From: Anisodus tanguticus
Taxonomy: Eukaryota > Streptophyta > Magnoliopsida > Solanales > Solanaceae
Direction: 5' to 3'
Assembly: GCA_034509755.1 (NCBI GenBank)
Contig: CM067548.1
Coordinates: 8,515,188 to 8,579,187 of the forward strand
DNA: 64,000 bases
The notes below the pieces were generated by a model that saw only the letters and a program-made list of their open reading frames with translations, was not told the origin of the DNA and made no database searches. Below, piece after piece: positions 13,283 through 24,923 of the stretch. A program made the position numbers and the translations under genes. Position 1 is the stretch's first letter. Each line of letters opens with the position of its first letter.

Positions 13283-14260
13283 CTAGCCCTCCTGCATCAA
13301 CACCGTGCCCAAACAAATACGTGACACATCACAACAAAAAGAAAAATCCTTACCCTCCACGGGTAATGCCAAGATCAGAGTCGTAGTCAATAAAGCCTTG
13401 AGTTTATGAAAGCTCGGCTCACAAGCATCATACCAATGAAAAAGAACCTCCTTCTGAGTCAACTTAGTCATATGAGATGCAACAGAAGAAAATCCTTTCA
13501 CAAACCGATGATAATAACTGGCCAACCCTATAAAGCTACAAATCTTAATCACGGTAGTGGGCCTCAGCCAATCTCTAACTGCCTCAATCTTCTTGGGATC
13601 AACCATAATCCCATCCTTTGACACCACGTGGCCCAAGAATTCCACAAAATCAAGCCAAAACTCACATTTTTAAAACTTGGCGTAAAGCTCCTTCTCTCTC
13701 AACAACCCAAGGACAATCCTCAAATGTTGCTCATTCTCATCTTTAATCTTCGAATACACCAAGATATCATTGATGAAAACAATGACAAAAGAATTCAAGT
13801 ATGGCTTTAAAATGCCATTTATCAAGGTCGTAAATATTGTCGGGGAATTTATAAGCCCAAAAGACATCACAAGGAACTCGTAATGACCATAATGAGTCCT
13901 AAAGGCCGTCTTCGGAATATCTTCGGTCCCAATCTTCAACTGGTGATACCCTGACCTCAAATCAGTCTTAGAAAATACTGAAGCACCCTGAAGCGGGTCG
14001 GACAAGTCTTCAATACGAGGAATAGGTTACTTATTACTAATGGTGACTTTGTTCAACTGACGGTAGTCTATAAACATCCTTATCATACCATCCTTTTTCT
14101 TTACAAATAATACTGGAGCACCCCAAAGGGAGACACTCGGTCTAATAAACCCCTTATTCAGAAGATCCTGCAACTACTCCGTCAACTTCCTCAACTCAGT
14201 CTGTGTTATCCAATAAGGTGCAATACAAATAGGGTAAGTGCCCGGATCCAAATCAATGCA
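13283..14260 (-). pseudogene. Gypsy reverse transcriptase, broken
   Basis: From high to low coordinates the frame shows [20 protein letters not shown] (about 14150-14090), an IDYRQLNKV motif, [29 protein letters not shown], and the catalytic motif as [10 protein letters not shown] at about 13760. The usual form is F/YxDDxL, so the first aspartate is replaced by asparagine. [13 protein letters not shown] and [15 protein letters not shown] follow at 13645-13500. This is the polymerase that copies element RNA. Stops near 14030, 13668 and 13283 plus the catalytic change make it inactive. Confidence 0.9.
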
Positions 14261-14335
14261 GAAATTAATATCACAATCGAGTGGCATACCTATCATTCAA
14301 CCCCTATAAAAATATTGCTAGAGATTGCCCCGGAT

Positions 14336-15382
14336 CTAGATAGAGTGATTATAGGGCCTCTTCTCACTAAACCCTCCAAAATCTTGAACAGTGGCAGCCT
14401 TAACACTCATAACATGATACACAACTGTCTGAATAGAATACCCCACCACCATATGTTGAAGAAAGGGAATATGAAATGAAATCACAAACCCATGGGCGAA
14501 CCTTCGTACTCTCTTTGCCTCTTTCAGAATCAAGTATGTTGCATATGGATCCAAGGATAAGAATTTGGCCTCATACCCAGCTACCGACATTCCCCTCTAC
14601 CTCGAATGAGTGAACTCATCCCTGCAGTGATCTTTCAAAGTACGAGGCATGTACTTCTCTAGAAAGAGCTGGTGAAACTGAACCCACATAAGTGAAGGTG
14701 AACCAGCTGGCCTTTTCTTAATGAAATACCTCCACCAAGTCTTTGCATCATTGCGAAGCTAAAAAGATACATAGTCCATGCCATGGGACTCAACAATACC
14801 TATCTTATACATCCTCTCATGTATGTCAATGAAAAACTCATACACATCCTCACTACGGGTACCATAAAACCTGGGCAACTCTATCTTCAAAAACCTATCA
14901 ATAAGTTATTGATCTCTAAGTGTCAAATCCTGAGCTGCTACCGGCCGAGGAACGCCCTCAGGGGTTAGAAAACCATCAATATGCAGGGCCATAGCAGTAG
15001 CAGGTTGTATCCCCTATGTATGTCTGTGTTATGGAGTATACAACCCTGCACTAGTATAAGATCCACTAGGATTGACACTATCCAATGCCTGTTGGGCATT
15101 AAGATGAAAAAGTATATGGGCCAGTATGTCTTGAAGTGCTAGGTCATACATAGACTCAGGGCCCCAAACCTCCCCAACTATCTGCTTTATCAAGGGCTCA
15201 AACTTTGGAGAAGTTGAGCATGTCCGTCTCTATCCAGCCGCAGGAGCCCTACCCCTGGCTAGTGCCACACCACGACCTCTAGCTCGGTTGTGACCTCTTT
15301 CTTATCCTCGTCCTCGAGCGCTATCCCCAACAACGGTCTTGAGCTCGCCGTCCCTTACAAAATCAGCTCATGTCATCACCAT
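14336..15382 (-). pseudogene. Gypsy gag, C-terminus deleted
   Basis: The probable start is ATG at 15382-15380, and the frame stops within four codons. The rest is readable with further stops: an RG-rich N-terminus, LALQDILAHILFHLNAQQAL, FYGTRSEDVYEFFIDIHERM, NDAKTWWRYF and SVAGYEAKFLSL (14590-14336). This is the retrotransposon gag capsid fold. After about 14336 the sequence passes within 60-80 bases into the linker just before RT (IDLDPGTYPI). The CCHC knuckle and the aspartic protease are gone. Gag would form the element's virus-like particle. Confidence 0.8.
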
Positions 15383-15581
15383 TTGTGAAAGAACATAAAT
15401 TAATCAGATACAAATTTGAATGTTCCAGATACCAATTTCAATAAAGTAGCATGAAAGAATGAAGAAAATTGAAATTTCCTAAATGTCCCGCAGCCTCCCA
15501 TAGATAAGTATAGAGCTCTTCGTACCGATCCGCAAGACTCTAATAGATATGCTCTTGTACTTATAGACCGGGTAACCTAGG

Positions 15582-15593
15582 GCTCTGATACCA
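15582..15593 (-). other. Primer binding site, tRNA-iMet
   Basis: The minus strand reads TGGTATCAGAGC, a perfect match to the plant initiator-methionine tRNA primer site. It lies 3 bases from the LTR end at 15597. Confidence 0.95.
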
Positions 15594-15596
15594 ACT

Positions 15597-17520
15597 TGTC
15601 CGACCCCAAAATCGCTAAGTCATGCGGGCACCTACCATTTCACACCTCGGTAGGAGAACCCTTCCCATAATTAGTAATCCATCCATATATAAGTAAATAA
15701 AGCATAATAATAAGAAGTCTAACTCATGTCACAACTACTAAGTGCGGAAATACGACTACTAATACAACCTAAGGATTATGGTTTGAAATCGTACAAGAGC
15801 CACTAATCAATATGTCTGAATAATACATAAGTCTCAAATGTAGGATTATTGTCTAGAAATCAAAATAAGACTAGTAAAGAAGGAGTCTCCGGGCAGTGGA
15901 ACCATCCAGTATGTTCAAGCCAATTATTATTATTCTTTCATTTCCGATGATAAGTGATATGTCAAGAGAGAGATGAATATAATACAAGTCACAACATATC
16001 AATTATGGTATCAAGCCCACAAATCAGTCAATAGTACTAACATAATAAATCTATCCTAACTTCGTACTTGAAGGCATACATGCTTTCTCCGACAGTATCT
16101 AATTATACATATGTTTTAGTAATCGAAGTCTAACCATATGGTAAGCCGTAACCTACCTGGATTCCAAGAAGAAGCTACACACGATCACAAAGGAGCACTG
16201 CCTCTCTGAGAGTCTCGGTAATACTCGGAGTCTAATCATTATTGAAATCTAAGTTAGAACAGAAACGAACAACACCCATAACACTAGACTGTTCCTCGAA
16301 TCCAACCAACTATAGGAAAAGTAGGCCCACGAGGGTAAAATGGTAATTAAAGAGTGAAATTGGTAAACTAATGTTCTAGAAGTTCAATTCTACTCTCCAA
16401 TTGAGTAATTAAAACAATAATAGGTTAATTACCATATTCAAGTTTAAAACTCCCAATTAGTAGAAACCCTAGAATTTTCTCCTAAATCTCCAAAGAGTGT
16501 AAACATGAAATTAGTCAATAAATTAACATCTACAGTCCATTATATCACTAATATATAACACCCATTCTCATAAACAAATTCACAACCCCCAATTCTCTAA
16601 ATTTAAGCTCTCTTATTCTTAACAAGTCAAACTATCTTTCCCACTTTCCAAAACATAGATTAAAGTCTAAAATAGAGGAATATATAAATAGAATTAACTA
16701 GTTTTAGGGTTTAGAAATTACCTATGAGAAACACCTTGAATAACCACCTTGAATCTCCCCAAAACCAAACTAAGAACTTTGGAAATGGAAAATCGGGTCT
16801 AAAAGTCGGCTAGGGCTCTCTAATATTGTAGCTACAGTGCCTCATTCAAGTTTGTAAGAACCCACTTGTGATCGTAAAGGGTTTACCCGACTAGGCCCAT
16901 AAATACACTTTGCGATCGCGAGAGAAACTAGGCGTTCGTGAAGCACCGCAACTTGCCCTCCCACAGGCGGGCGTCCACGCGGCCGTGGGTAAGGCCATCG
17001 TAATCACGAGAGACTAATTTCATCAAGGCTCATGATTGCGCTCCCTTCCTCTCTTTAGTGAAGGAAACCAGAACAGTAGCACTAGATTTTTCTATTTTCT
17101 CCCTAACTTCGACACAACCCTTGAAAATCATTCGGAAGCCATATAACAAAACCAAATATGCAACCACCAATAAAAATACGCTACGGAGTCACTCGTGGTT
17201 GGAATTTCCATCGGAGCTTATTTTACCGAGTTAACCCCCAACGGCCAAAACTAACTTTCCAATACAATACCCAAAATGCTCGTGAGTGTCTCGAGAACCG
17301 AACTAACTATTCCACCAAGTCATAATTGACCTTCCGGACCTCACAGAATCGATGGAATTTTGAAAATGTCTATTTACACAAAAGTCAACTATTGGTCAAC
17401 ACTTACACTATTTGAAGTTCTAATTTCTCAACTTTTACTAGAATCGTCCATTATCTTTGGGAATTGAGTTGATAGGGGAAAATAGTCAAAATACATGTAA
17501 TGATGGAATAGGTCATTGCA
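15597..17520 (-). repeat. 5' LTR of Tekay-type element
   Basis: It begins tgtccgaccc at 15597 and ends cattgca at 17520. Compared with the 3' LTR, about 650 bases are missing at 15916. There the text jumps from the 'gcagtggaaccatcc' block to 'ttcatttccgatgataag'. The substitutions scattered throughout indicate an old insertion. Confidence 0.8.
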
Positions 17521-17763
17521 TTATCTGTGGCTCGATCAACGAAGCGGATTGGCTTCCGTGGGGTGGATTTATTAGCGTATCATCTAATCTTCACCAAATT
17601 TTACCGAGATATACTTTCTTTAATCTAATTGTCTTTCAACTTTATGTATACCTCTGTAATACTTATATATTTCATATGTGACCCTCGTAAAGTGCCTCGG
17701 ATTGTTAGAGCTCAAATCGACTAACTACACACTCGGTCGCATGTAGAATCACAAGGTGTAACA
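17521..17763 (-). repeat. 5' LTR of LARD-like element, proximal (U3) part
   Basis: On the minus strand it starts TGTTACACCTTGTG at 17763, the common start of Solanaceae gypsy LTRs (the element at 53890 starts TGTTACACC too). It runs to 17521, where the Tekay element interrupts. The LTR start falls exactly where the LINE RT frame breaks. The expected target duplication is agaac (17764-17768); its partner would be outside the window. Confidence 0.7.
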
Positions 17764-19350
17764 AGAACTTTAACAATTCTTTTATGTAACACCCTTGAAA
17801 TAATTTTATTAGCAAAAGTACTCAGACTTATTGGGCTTAAGTCAGCAAAAGTATTAATTACCTCCTTCTTAGGGATGAGAACTAAATTAGTATGAGTAAT
17901 GAACCTTAGAAGTTCCTGACCACAGAAAAATGCTATGACCATCTTTGTTACATAATCTCCAACTATATTGCAGCCGTCTTGAAAGAAATGACTAGAAAAT
18001 CCATCAGGACCACTGGTACTTTCCCTATTTAATCCAAAAACTGCTTCATTTACTTCATCAATATTAGGCAAAGCTATGAACTCTTCATTCTGCTCATCTG
18101 TAACTAGGGAAGGGAGATATTTTAACATATCAAAATCAACATGCCTAGTTTTTATCAATAAAGTGATCTTGCAAAAATTGAATTACTTCATTTCCTATCT
18201 CCTCATTAGATGTTATCCAGTCTCTCTGCCACTTTTGAATACCATGTAGAGTAAATTTCCTTATCCTTTTACATAAGAGTGAAAAAACTTTGTGTTCCTA
18301 TCTCCATAATTGAACCACTTCATGCCAGATTTCTTCTTCTAATACTCTTCTTCAAGATGTAAGTCTTTATTTAGCTCAGCTTGTGCTTTGTGAAGATCTT
18401 CTCTATTTGAACCTGAAGGATTCAGTTCCATCTGCAACTCCTAATCTTGATCACATCCTATAAAGTTGAAATTTGTTGAAAAATATTACCATAAGTTTCC
18501 TTGCTCCACCTTACCAAAGCCTTCTTAACAATTTTCCTCTTAGCCTGCAACTCTATGAAAGGATTTGTGGCATAGTTTAGACTCCCATTTTCTTCCACTA
18601 TCTCTATAAATTTATTGTATTTAGTCCATAAATTATGAAACCTAAAAGGTTTAATAATTGTCTCGTGATCAGAATCATTTCTAATAAGATGTGACACCTC
18701 ACTAGATGGAAGTAGTTGCATGATTTTTTTATTACCAAAGACTCTATCTAGCCTCTTCAATATGCAATCATCTTCAATTCTCCCATTCCACCAAGTGAAC
18801 TACTACTAGAGAATTTCTATCAATCGACAATTATTTATGAAGTGAGCAAAGTCTGCAGTTTCCTGATGATGCACTGGAAGACCTCCTAGTTTCTCTTCTG
18901 CTAACAGGATAATATTAAAATCACCACCCACTATACAATGGAGATGAACGTCCTTTACTATGTGTCGTATTGAGTCCCACAAATCATGTCTCTCTATTGT
19001 TGTACACTTTGCATACACTGTTGTAACCATTACTTCTGTTTGAAAAAAAAGAATTATTGAGTTTAAGAGTAACATGCTTTACTTCATCTACAATTACATT
19101 ACCATTCCAATCATCTGACCGAAAATAACCATATCTTCCCTAAAGTGTTGACCAAAGCATTCTCTAAATCCAACCTTTTTTTGTATACTTCCAGTTCATG
19201 TGAATCTTGGAAAGGCTCCATAAGAGCTATTAAAGTGTAATGACGTCTTCTACTAAGATCAATCAACCTCTCAAAAGCTTTTTGAGTGTTGACTGATCTT
19301 ATATTCCAAAATAATAGTTTGTCAATTATTGGTAAGTGGAGGAAGACTTC
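17764..19350 (-). pseudogene. LINE ORF2: endonuclease and start of RT, truncated
   Basis: 18806-19075 carries an APE-type endonuclease core with VGGDFNIIL and QETADFAHFINNCRLIEI. 18458-18760 is the endonuclease-RT linker (RLDRVFGN and others). 17764-18158 is the RT N-terminus, with EVNEAVFGLNRESTSGPDGF, LVLIPKK and KIISRVLHKRIVKVL. Endonuclease nicks the target and RT primes copying there. The RT palm (FADD) is absent because an LTR cuts the frame at 17763. Stops lie between all three blocks. It belongs to the L1-type plant LINEs. Confidence 0.88.
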
Positions 19351-21260
19351 ATGTTATTACTCCTTGCAGTCACCTGAAGTGGCGGTACTGAATTATATTT
19401 TGACTTCTTCAAGGTACTTCTGAGTCTTTTGTCTTATCTATGAGATAAATATGCTTCTTGAATATACTACTGATATTTTATTCTAAACACTCATCTTTAC
19501 ACTTGTCCCTTAGCCCAAGTAATTGAGCTTCTTCCTCTTGTGCTGATATGATTTCTGGAAGTTGACTTATAGCTGAATTTTGAGTCTTTTCTATCTGTTG
19601 TACTTGAATTCTATAGAGGATATATAATTTTCAAAGGTTTCTCCTAATGCAATATCTAACTATCAATCTCATCTTCTATACCATTTGATTCACCATCAGT
19701 CTTTGAATGCTCTTCTGAGTTCCCGTGCTCCTCTTCATTCTTTTGCCACTTTTCTATCTCTGAATTTTTGTGTATTTCAGCTATTGGGTCGGTTTGAATA
19801 TCAATATCCTTTGATTCCTCTTGAACAGTTTTACCAAAAGAATGTTCTACCCAAACCTTGTTGGAATATGTGCTATTTTCTACTCCTGGTTCTTTATGTT
19901 CCTTTTTTCATACTCTTGATTGTTCTCCTATAGATGTCTCTAAGTTCAAAATTGAAGTGCCTTTGTTGGTTTCCTGATTAATTACTATCTAGTTGGTGAT
20001 CATCCTCTCTTTTCCCATTATCTCCTTCATCATTGTTCTGTAGAGATGAAAATTTGTTACTATTTCCTAGCTCCAACACATTCCCCTCCTTTTGATTTTC
20101 CTTGTTGTCTTCTCCCTGATGACTCTTCCCCTTTCCTGTCCTTTTATTTACAACAAGGTTTTATGCTTGATTATATTAGTGAGACCTGCCATATTGTTGG
20201 TTCCTCTCACCATAATTTCTAGCTTTCCTATTTTTGTTATCCCCCTTGGGTTATTTATCAACCTTCTTATATCTATCCTCCCTTTTGTTTTCAACATTCT
20301 TATCTTCATTCCCTTTCTCCCTAGACTCCACTTTCATATTAGATAGAACATTTTTCCTTTTCATCCCCTTCTTTATCTTCTTCTACCACTTTCTTCTCCT
20401 CTTTTCGATACAGTTATGGATGAATAACAAAACAATCATGTTCATTATGATCCTAATTTACACCTCCTACAGTATATAGGGACATGATCATAGTTTATTT
20501 GAACCTATTTATCTACAATTTCTCTAGATTTCTTCCTCATCCCAATTGACTCTTTTAGGAAATTCACTCAATAAGTCCACATCCACTTTGACCCTAGCAC
20601 AACAAGGTCGGTTTTAATTTCCTAGTAGCCATATCCACTAGTAAGGGCTTACCCACACCAGAAGCAAATGAGAAAACTGCTTCTTTTACAAAATAATTTG
20701 GTGGTAAGTATGGGGGAAAATCCATGCAATCGCAATCGAGGTTTCTTCATCCGGATCAAACCATGGAACCCACTTCAAAGTTCTAATTGGAAATAACCAA
20801 TTCATATGTGTAATATAGAACGTCGGCTTTGACAATAAATTGACATAATCTTCCAAAAGCAACGGTCGGAGTAAAACATATTTGTTTCGCAACAGACCTA
20901 CAGTGCGCTCCCCCTTTAATTCACATTGTTTAGGGATCAATTTATACAATTCTTTGATGTCATGTCATCCATAAGAAAAAATTCCACTAATTGCGTATTG
21001 AAGATTTTCTCTAATGATCATCTACTCAATTTCCTCTTCATCCCAAATGCATCGTGGTTCTCCATGGAGATAGGTGATGGGTTTTAGCAAAATGGGTTTA
21101 GCGATTGTTTGGGTAGTGTGAATTAGTGTGGTAGCGTAGGATGGTGGTGGTTGTTGTTGCGAGAGAAGGGTTGACTAAACAACCACAACCATCAGTGGCG
21201 ATTTGAATTTTAGGGATTAGGTATTCTGTTATTTTTTGTTAGAGAGAGAGCGTCGTTCAC
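19351..21260 (-). pseudogene. LINE ORF1 and 5' end, broken
   Basis: 20686-20949 reads LYKLIPKQCELKGERTVGLL, then PTFYITHMNWLFPIRTLKWVPW and DPDEETSIAIAWIFP, a DUF4283-type ORF1. Near 20540-20600 a TRPNC-VKVDVDLLSEFPK-like segment is readable in another frame. 19500-20480 decodes to a charged, Lys/Glu-rich tail with many stops. The opposite-strand frames here (for example 19685-20479) are shadows of this low-complexity tail. The 5' UTR appears to run to about 21260, but no target duplication was found, so that end is an estimate. Confidence 0.65.
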
Positions 21261-22038
21261 AGTTCGGGTGTTATTTGCATTTGATTCTTTTTGTTTGTTT
21301 CCTATGTGCTCTCTTGTTTTAAAAAAATATATAAAATAGACTCCTCAACTAACTTGGTCACTCCTATTGTCCTGCATCAGTGCAGCGTAAGTTATTTTCT
21401 TTTTCCTATAATGTAGATTTTTCTTTTTAGTTTATTTTAATAAAACGAAACATAAAATTGATAAGTGAAAAAAATAAGAAGTGCACGTTCCACTAACAAG
21501 AGATCCGAATACGGGATATCAGTTTCTTAACAAAGGCTTAGATTGATTCGGTTCGGTGTTCGGTAAAACATTTGAATAACCAAAAATTGAAAAATCAAAA
21601 CGAAGTTTGAAAAAATTGAACAGAAGAATCGAAGGTCTGCCCGTACTTATTCGTTAGTTTGACGGTTGTTATACATTATCTTGAGGGTGTTGCATGTCTT
21701 AATTTGAATCCACAAACCTCTGGCTCCGCCTCTAATTTCATGAAATATATAACTCATTTGTAAATAAGGAAAATCTTATTTGATTCACCCTCATCACACA
21801 AAGAAATTATCAAAAGAGTAAAAAATGATTTAGTGAAAGAGAAAATTTTAGAAAAATAATGATTGTTGCCTGAAACCATTTAGTCCATCATCCATGTACC
21901 ACACCGGCTGAAAAGTAGGTTCTCAGCCACTTATAAGTCGTAACTGGCATTATATGTTTTAGTTCAGCGTGAACTTGGCATTATACAATTGATTATTCAA
22001 TATTTGTCAATTTTTAATGTTATTAGTAATAATTGATA
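21261..22038. other. No gene seen; AT-rich spacer
   Basis: There is no frame over 60 codons with any recognisable content, and no terminal repeats. It lies between the LINE 5' end and a small MITE. Confidence 0.5.
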
Positions 22039-22193
22039 TTTTCTTTGTCCCAATTACACCTTTTTTTTTTTTGCCGTCCTAAAAGAATCATATATCTTTA
22101 ATTTATTTTAGTTCATAAGAATTTTAAAAAAAAATTTATTTTTTAAATTTTATGTTGAATCAAATTATATTAAGTAAATTAGAACAGAGGGAA
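22039..22193. mobile_element. Stowaway-like MITE, degenerate
   Basis: It is flanked by TA on both sides. The left end ttttctttgtcccaatta matches, as an imperfect inverted repeat, the right end that reads inward as ttccctctgttctaattt. The size of about 155 bp and the 'CTCCCTCxGTCC'-like ends suit Stowaway-type elements. A T-run of 14 sits inside. Confidence 0.5.
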
Positions 22194-22389
22194 TAATAAT
22201 TGATCATGGTAATGTAAGTGCAAATTAGTATGTGGATGTGTGTGTAGTTGTTTGTACTTTGTAGTAGTAAACTGGAAAATTATCTCTAGAGTTATTGATG
22301 AGAAATTCCATACGGAAGGCATTTAGGATATTTTTTTCTTTCGGCGCACGATAAGCTAGGCTTGCTTTTGTGCACCTCCTGCTAGAAAC

Positions 22390-22628
22390 ATGACCCAATC
22401 TACTACTCCGGTGAAAGTTGTCATGCCGGCAGATGGAAAGAAGTACAATCTTCTGTCTCTTACATTTGCAAATTCTGAAGATTGTGATAAGGTTTTACTA
22501 GGAATCTCCTATTATTTTCACAATAAGCCATTCATAGTGCAGAGCTGGCAAATTGATTTTCAATTCCAACCCAAATTGCTTGACTAAATACCTCTATGGT
22601 TGACTTTCCCAGGTCTTTCGGTTGGTTA
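22390..22628 (+). pseudogene. LINE ORF1, N-terminal part
   Basis: It starts at ATG 22390 and reads LSLTFANSEDCDKVLLGISY, then HNKPFIVQSWQIDFQFQP, a DUF4283-type ORF1 N-terminus. There is a stop at 22585-22587, after which IPLWLTFPGLSVGY is readable in the same frame up to the copia insertion at 22629. The next ORF1 residues (YWSTEKLSKIDSTVG) resume 21.4 kb away at 44049, directly after the copia 3' LTR. The two pieces thus belong to one interrupted gene. Confidence 0.8.
22624..22628 (+). repeat. Copia A target duplication, left copy (ggtta)
   Basis: ggtta precedes the 5' LTR, and the same five bases follow the 3' LTR at 44046-44050. Copia elements make 5-bp duplications. Confidence 0.85.
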
Positions 22629-23563
22629 TGTTGAAAATTTATTAATGTAGAATTAAGTATATCTCATTATTTATGAATCAAATAATTGGGGCACCGCACG
22701 TCGAAAACGTCATTTTCACACACGTGCACACTTAGTGCCAAGTATCGCAAATTTCATTAGTGAAAGAGATATTGGTACTTATGTAATACGTTTGAGACAT
22801 AGAATGATAGACGGTTATTGGTCAAATGACAAAGTATTCCACGTTGGTAAATGAAGGAAGAAGTGTACGAAGTGTAAGATGAAACGAGTCGGAAATCGTC
22901 GCGGAGCCGTGAAGGGTCGCGACGCAACAACGTCGGAGTCGCACTGCCGGAGCGCCGCGGCACCTCCCTGGCAGCGCCGTGACGCTAATTCACAGAGCAA
23001 CAGCGCTTCGGAGGCAGAATGCTGCGACGAGAAGTTGGAAAGTTCTGACCTTTGGGCTAGTTTTGGAGCATTGAATCTCCATTACTTGGCACATGAATTC
23101 ATTCATTATTTGACTGAATGTAACCCCTCAATAAGTGTCATTACATTGGTTATTGAAGGTCATTAGTTGGGTAGTTGAGGGGTCATTTCCTTACACAATA
23201 AATTGAGGCCTTTGGCTCAATTGTTCAAGACTACACTTAGAAATATTTACAGAATTTTCTAACATCTTCTTCTTGCTCTCTAGTAAGTTTACTACACTCA
23301 AAGTTCTTCAAGAGTAACACTTGAGTTTCCTTTGCTCAATTGTTAAGTTGTTGTTGTATCTTGGGAGACTATTGCCCGACAACGTAAAAGGAGATATACG
23401 GGGAAATCTTGTCTTAAAGACAGAGTCATCACTCGACTCAGCAAATCATACAAGGAGTTTATTTCGTTTTTGATTTCCAGTTTTGTTGTAATCTTTAGTT
23501 TATCTTTTCTAGTAATTGTAATATTTACTTACTCCTCGTTTCCTGCAATTGTTGTATCCCACA
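22629..23563 (+). repeat. Copia A 5' LTR
   Basis: It starts tgttgaaaattt and ends gtatcccaca, 935 bp. Overlapping 61-95 aa frames in its CpG-rich middle (22757-23166) recur in the other LTR copies and are not genes. The start of the following leader, attttaagacaag, is not a tRNA-iMet primer site. Confidence 0.9.
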
Positions 23564-23599
23564 ATTTTAAGACAAGATTTGTTGTAAGTGCTTAGAAAG

Positions 23600-23658
23600 A
23601 TGACTGAAAGAGAACAACTCGCTTCTGATTCTGTTGCTGCTGCTACTCAAGGCAACCC
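23600..23658 (+). pseudogene. Copia A gag, first 20 codons
   Basis: The ATG at 23600 begins MTEREQLASDSVAAATQGNP, parallel to the copia B start at 30609 (MTGKEQLTSDSAAAATQGNP). It breaks off at 23658, where inverted LINE sequence begins. The frame resumes only at 39301, at the zinc knuckle. Confidence 0.8.
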
Positions 23659-24923
23659 CCGTATAAGAATTAAGCACTCTGAGGTTTTCCGATAGGTACT
23701 TGAGCTTTTGTCTATACTGAAACATTCTTAATCCCCTGAATGATTGAGACTATGAGGAGGAGAGTATGTTCTTGAACTCTGGGAGTTGCATCACAATGGG
23801 GATTGGGATGGAGATTCATAAGGGGCTTGTATTGTATAAGGATTGGGGAATAGTATGAAACTCCAGGATTGAGGAAATCAGCTTCTACATGGCCATCGTT
23901 CTGCAACCATAGCAAATTTTCAAATGCCCAGTCAACTTTTGTGTACACTATATCATCCTATTGTTGTTGCCATCCCTTATATCTCAATGGAGTGAGCTGA
24001 AATACATTAATGCAATCCCTAAATTCATGTGTTTCAGCAGGTGTAATTGGAGATCCAATCATGTCCTTAGTAGCTAGAACAGTGTTGAAGTCCCTAGCTA
24101 GAAACCAAGCACCTTGTATAGTATGCACCACTTGACTCAGCTCATTCCATATTAGAGTCCTCTGTTGAGCATCATTATGTGCATAGACAATACTAATATG
24201 TGCAGAAAAGGAAGTGGAAAGGTCCTTCACATGACAGTGTATGAATTGCGAAAATAGTTGAATCTCCTTCTGCTTTAGGGGCTGGTTAATTCTCGAATAT
24301 TCCATGTTTCTATGATCATGGGGGATTTTGAATAATCCCAGGATCCTCAGGTTGTCCAGCTTCAGCATTTGTGGATTTCTCTTGGAAACTAGCATATCTA
24401 TTAGCACTGGTAGATGGATCATTTGGTGCAGTTAGTACTGATGGGACCTGCCTTACTAAGGTAACCTCCCATGAACACCAGATTTGGTTGTTTATGGCAT
24501 TGTTCCCTTCTTAGCAACTTCAGTTTTCCTTTGAGACTCATAATGAGGATTTGTATCCTCTCTTGCCACCCACCCTTGCCTAAATTGCCTTCTCATTATT
24601 CTATTTATTCTTATCCTCTTTGGTATCTCTTGGAACACATTCTCTTTTTCCATTCCTTTTCACCCATCAAACAATCCTCCAATATATGCCCAAATCTCAT
24701 AAAGTTATACCAAAACTTAGGCTTCCAATAATATTCGACTGTTTGGTGTATTACCCAGTGGAAGTGTTGATCTCAATAGATTCCACTAGTGATTGTGAGA
24801 CATCACTTTCAATTAAGACTCGAGCATAAAAATTCATTCCATAACATCAGTGTATATATCAGTATACATAGGACGCCCAACAGTGCTATCAATCTTACTT
24901 AACTCTTCAGTAGACCAATAACC
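23659..24923 (-). pseudogene. Inverted copy of LINE ORF1 end and endonuclease
   Basis: This is the reverse-complement counterpart of 44046 to about 45330. 23958-24422 holds the endonuclease part (SAHISIVYAHNDAQQRTLIW, FLARDFNTVLATKDM) and 23712-23948 continues with VYTKVDWAFENLLWLQNDGH. 24440-24920 is the ORF1 end, starting YWSTEELSKIDSTVG next to the LTR. The catalytic GDFN is RDFN here and GDFN in the plus copy. Both copies have a stop after WQQ. The shared LTR-LINE junction shows that this piece was duplicated together with copia B. Confidence 0.85.

Larger units (their letters stand above)
8780..17520 (-). mobile_element. Ty3/gypsy Tekay-type chromovirus, defective
   Basis: The order on the minus strand is 5' LTR (15597-17520), primer site (15582-15593), gag, RT, RNase H, integrase, chromodomain, 3' LTR (8780-11370). 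Gypsy order (RT before integrase) plus a C-terminal chromodomain identify a chromovirus, and the integrase motifs match the Tekay/Del group. Target duplication is tcatc/ttatc. The coding part has many stops and lacks the gag zinc knuckle and the protease. The two LTRs differ greatly in length, mainly through a missing block in the 5' LTR. It is inserted in the LTR of an older element. Confidence 0.85.

Noticed and set aside
19685..20479. Several plus-strand frames rich in Phe, Leu, Pro and Ser
   Set aside because: They are the antisense of the Lys/Glu-rich LINE ORF1 tail; the hydrophobic look is a mirror effect, not membrane proteins.
22757..23166. Small Arg/Ser-rich proteins in a GC-rich patch
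   Set aside because: Identical-looking frames occur in all four copia LTR copies on both strands; they are LTR sequence.
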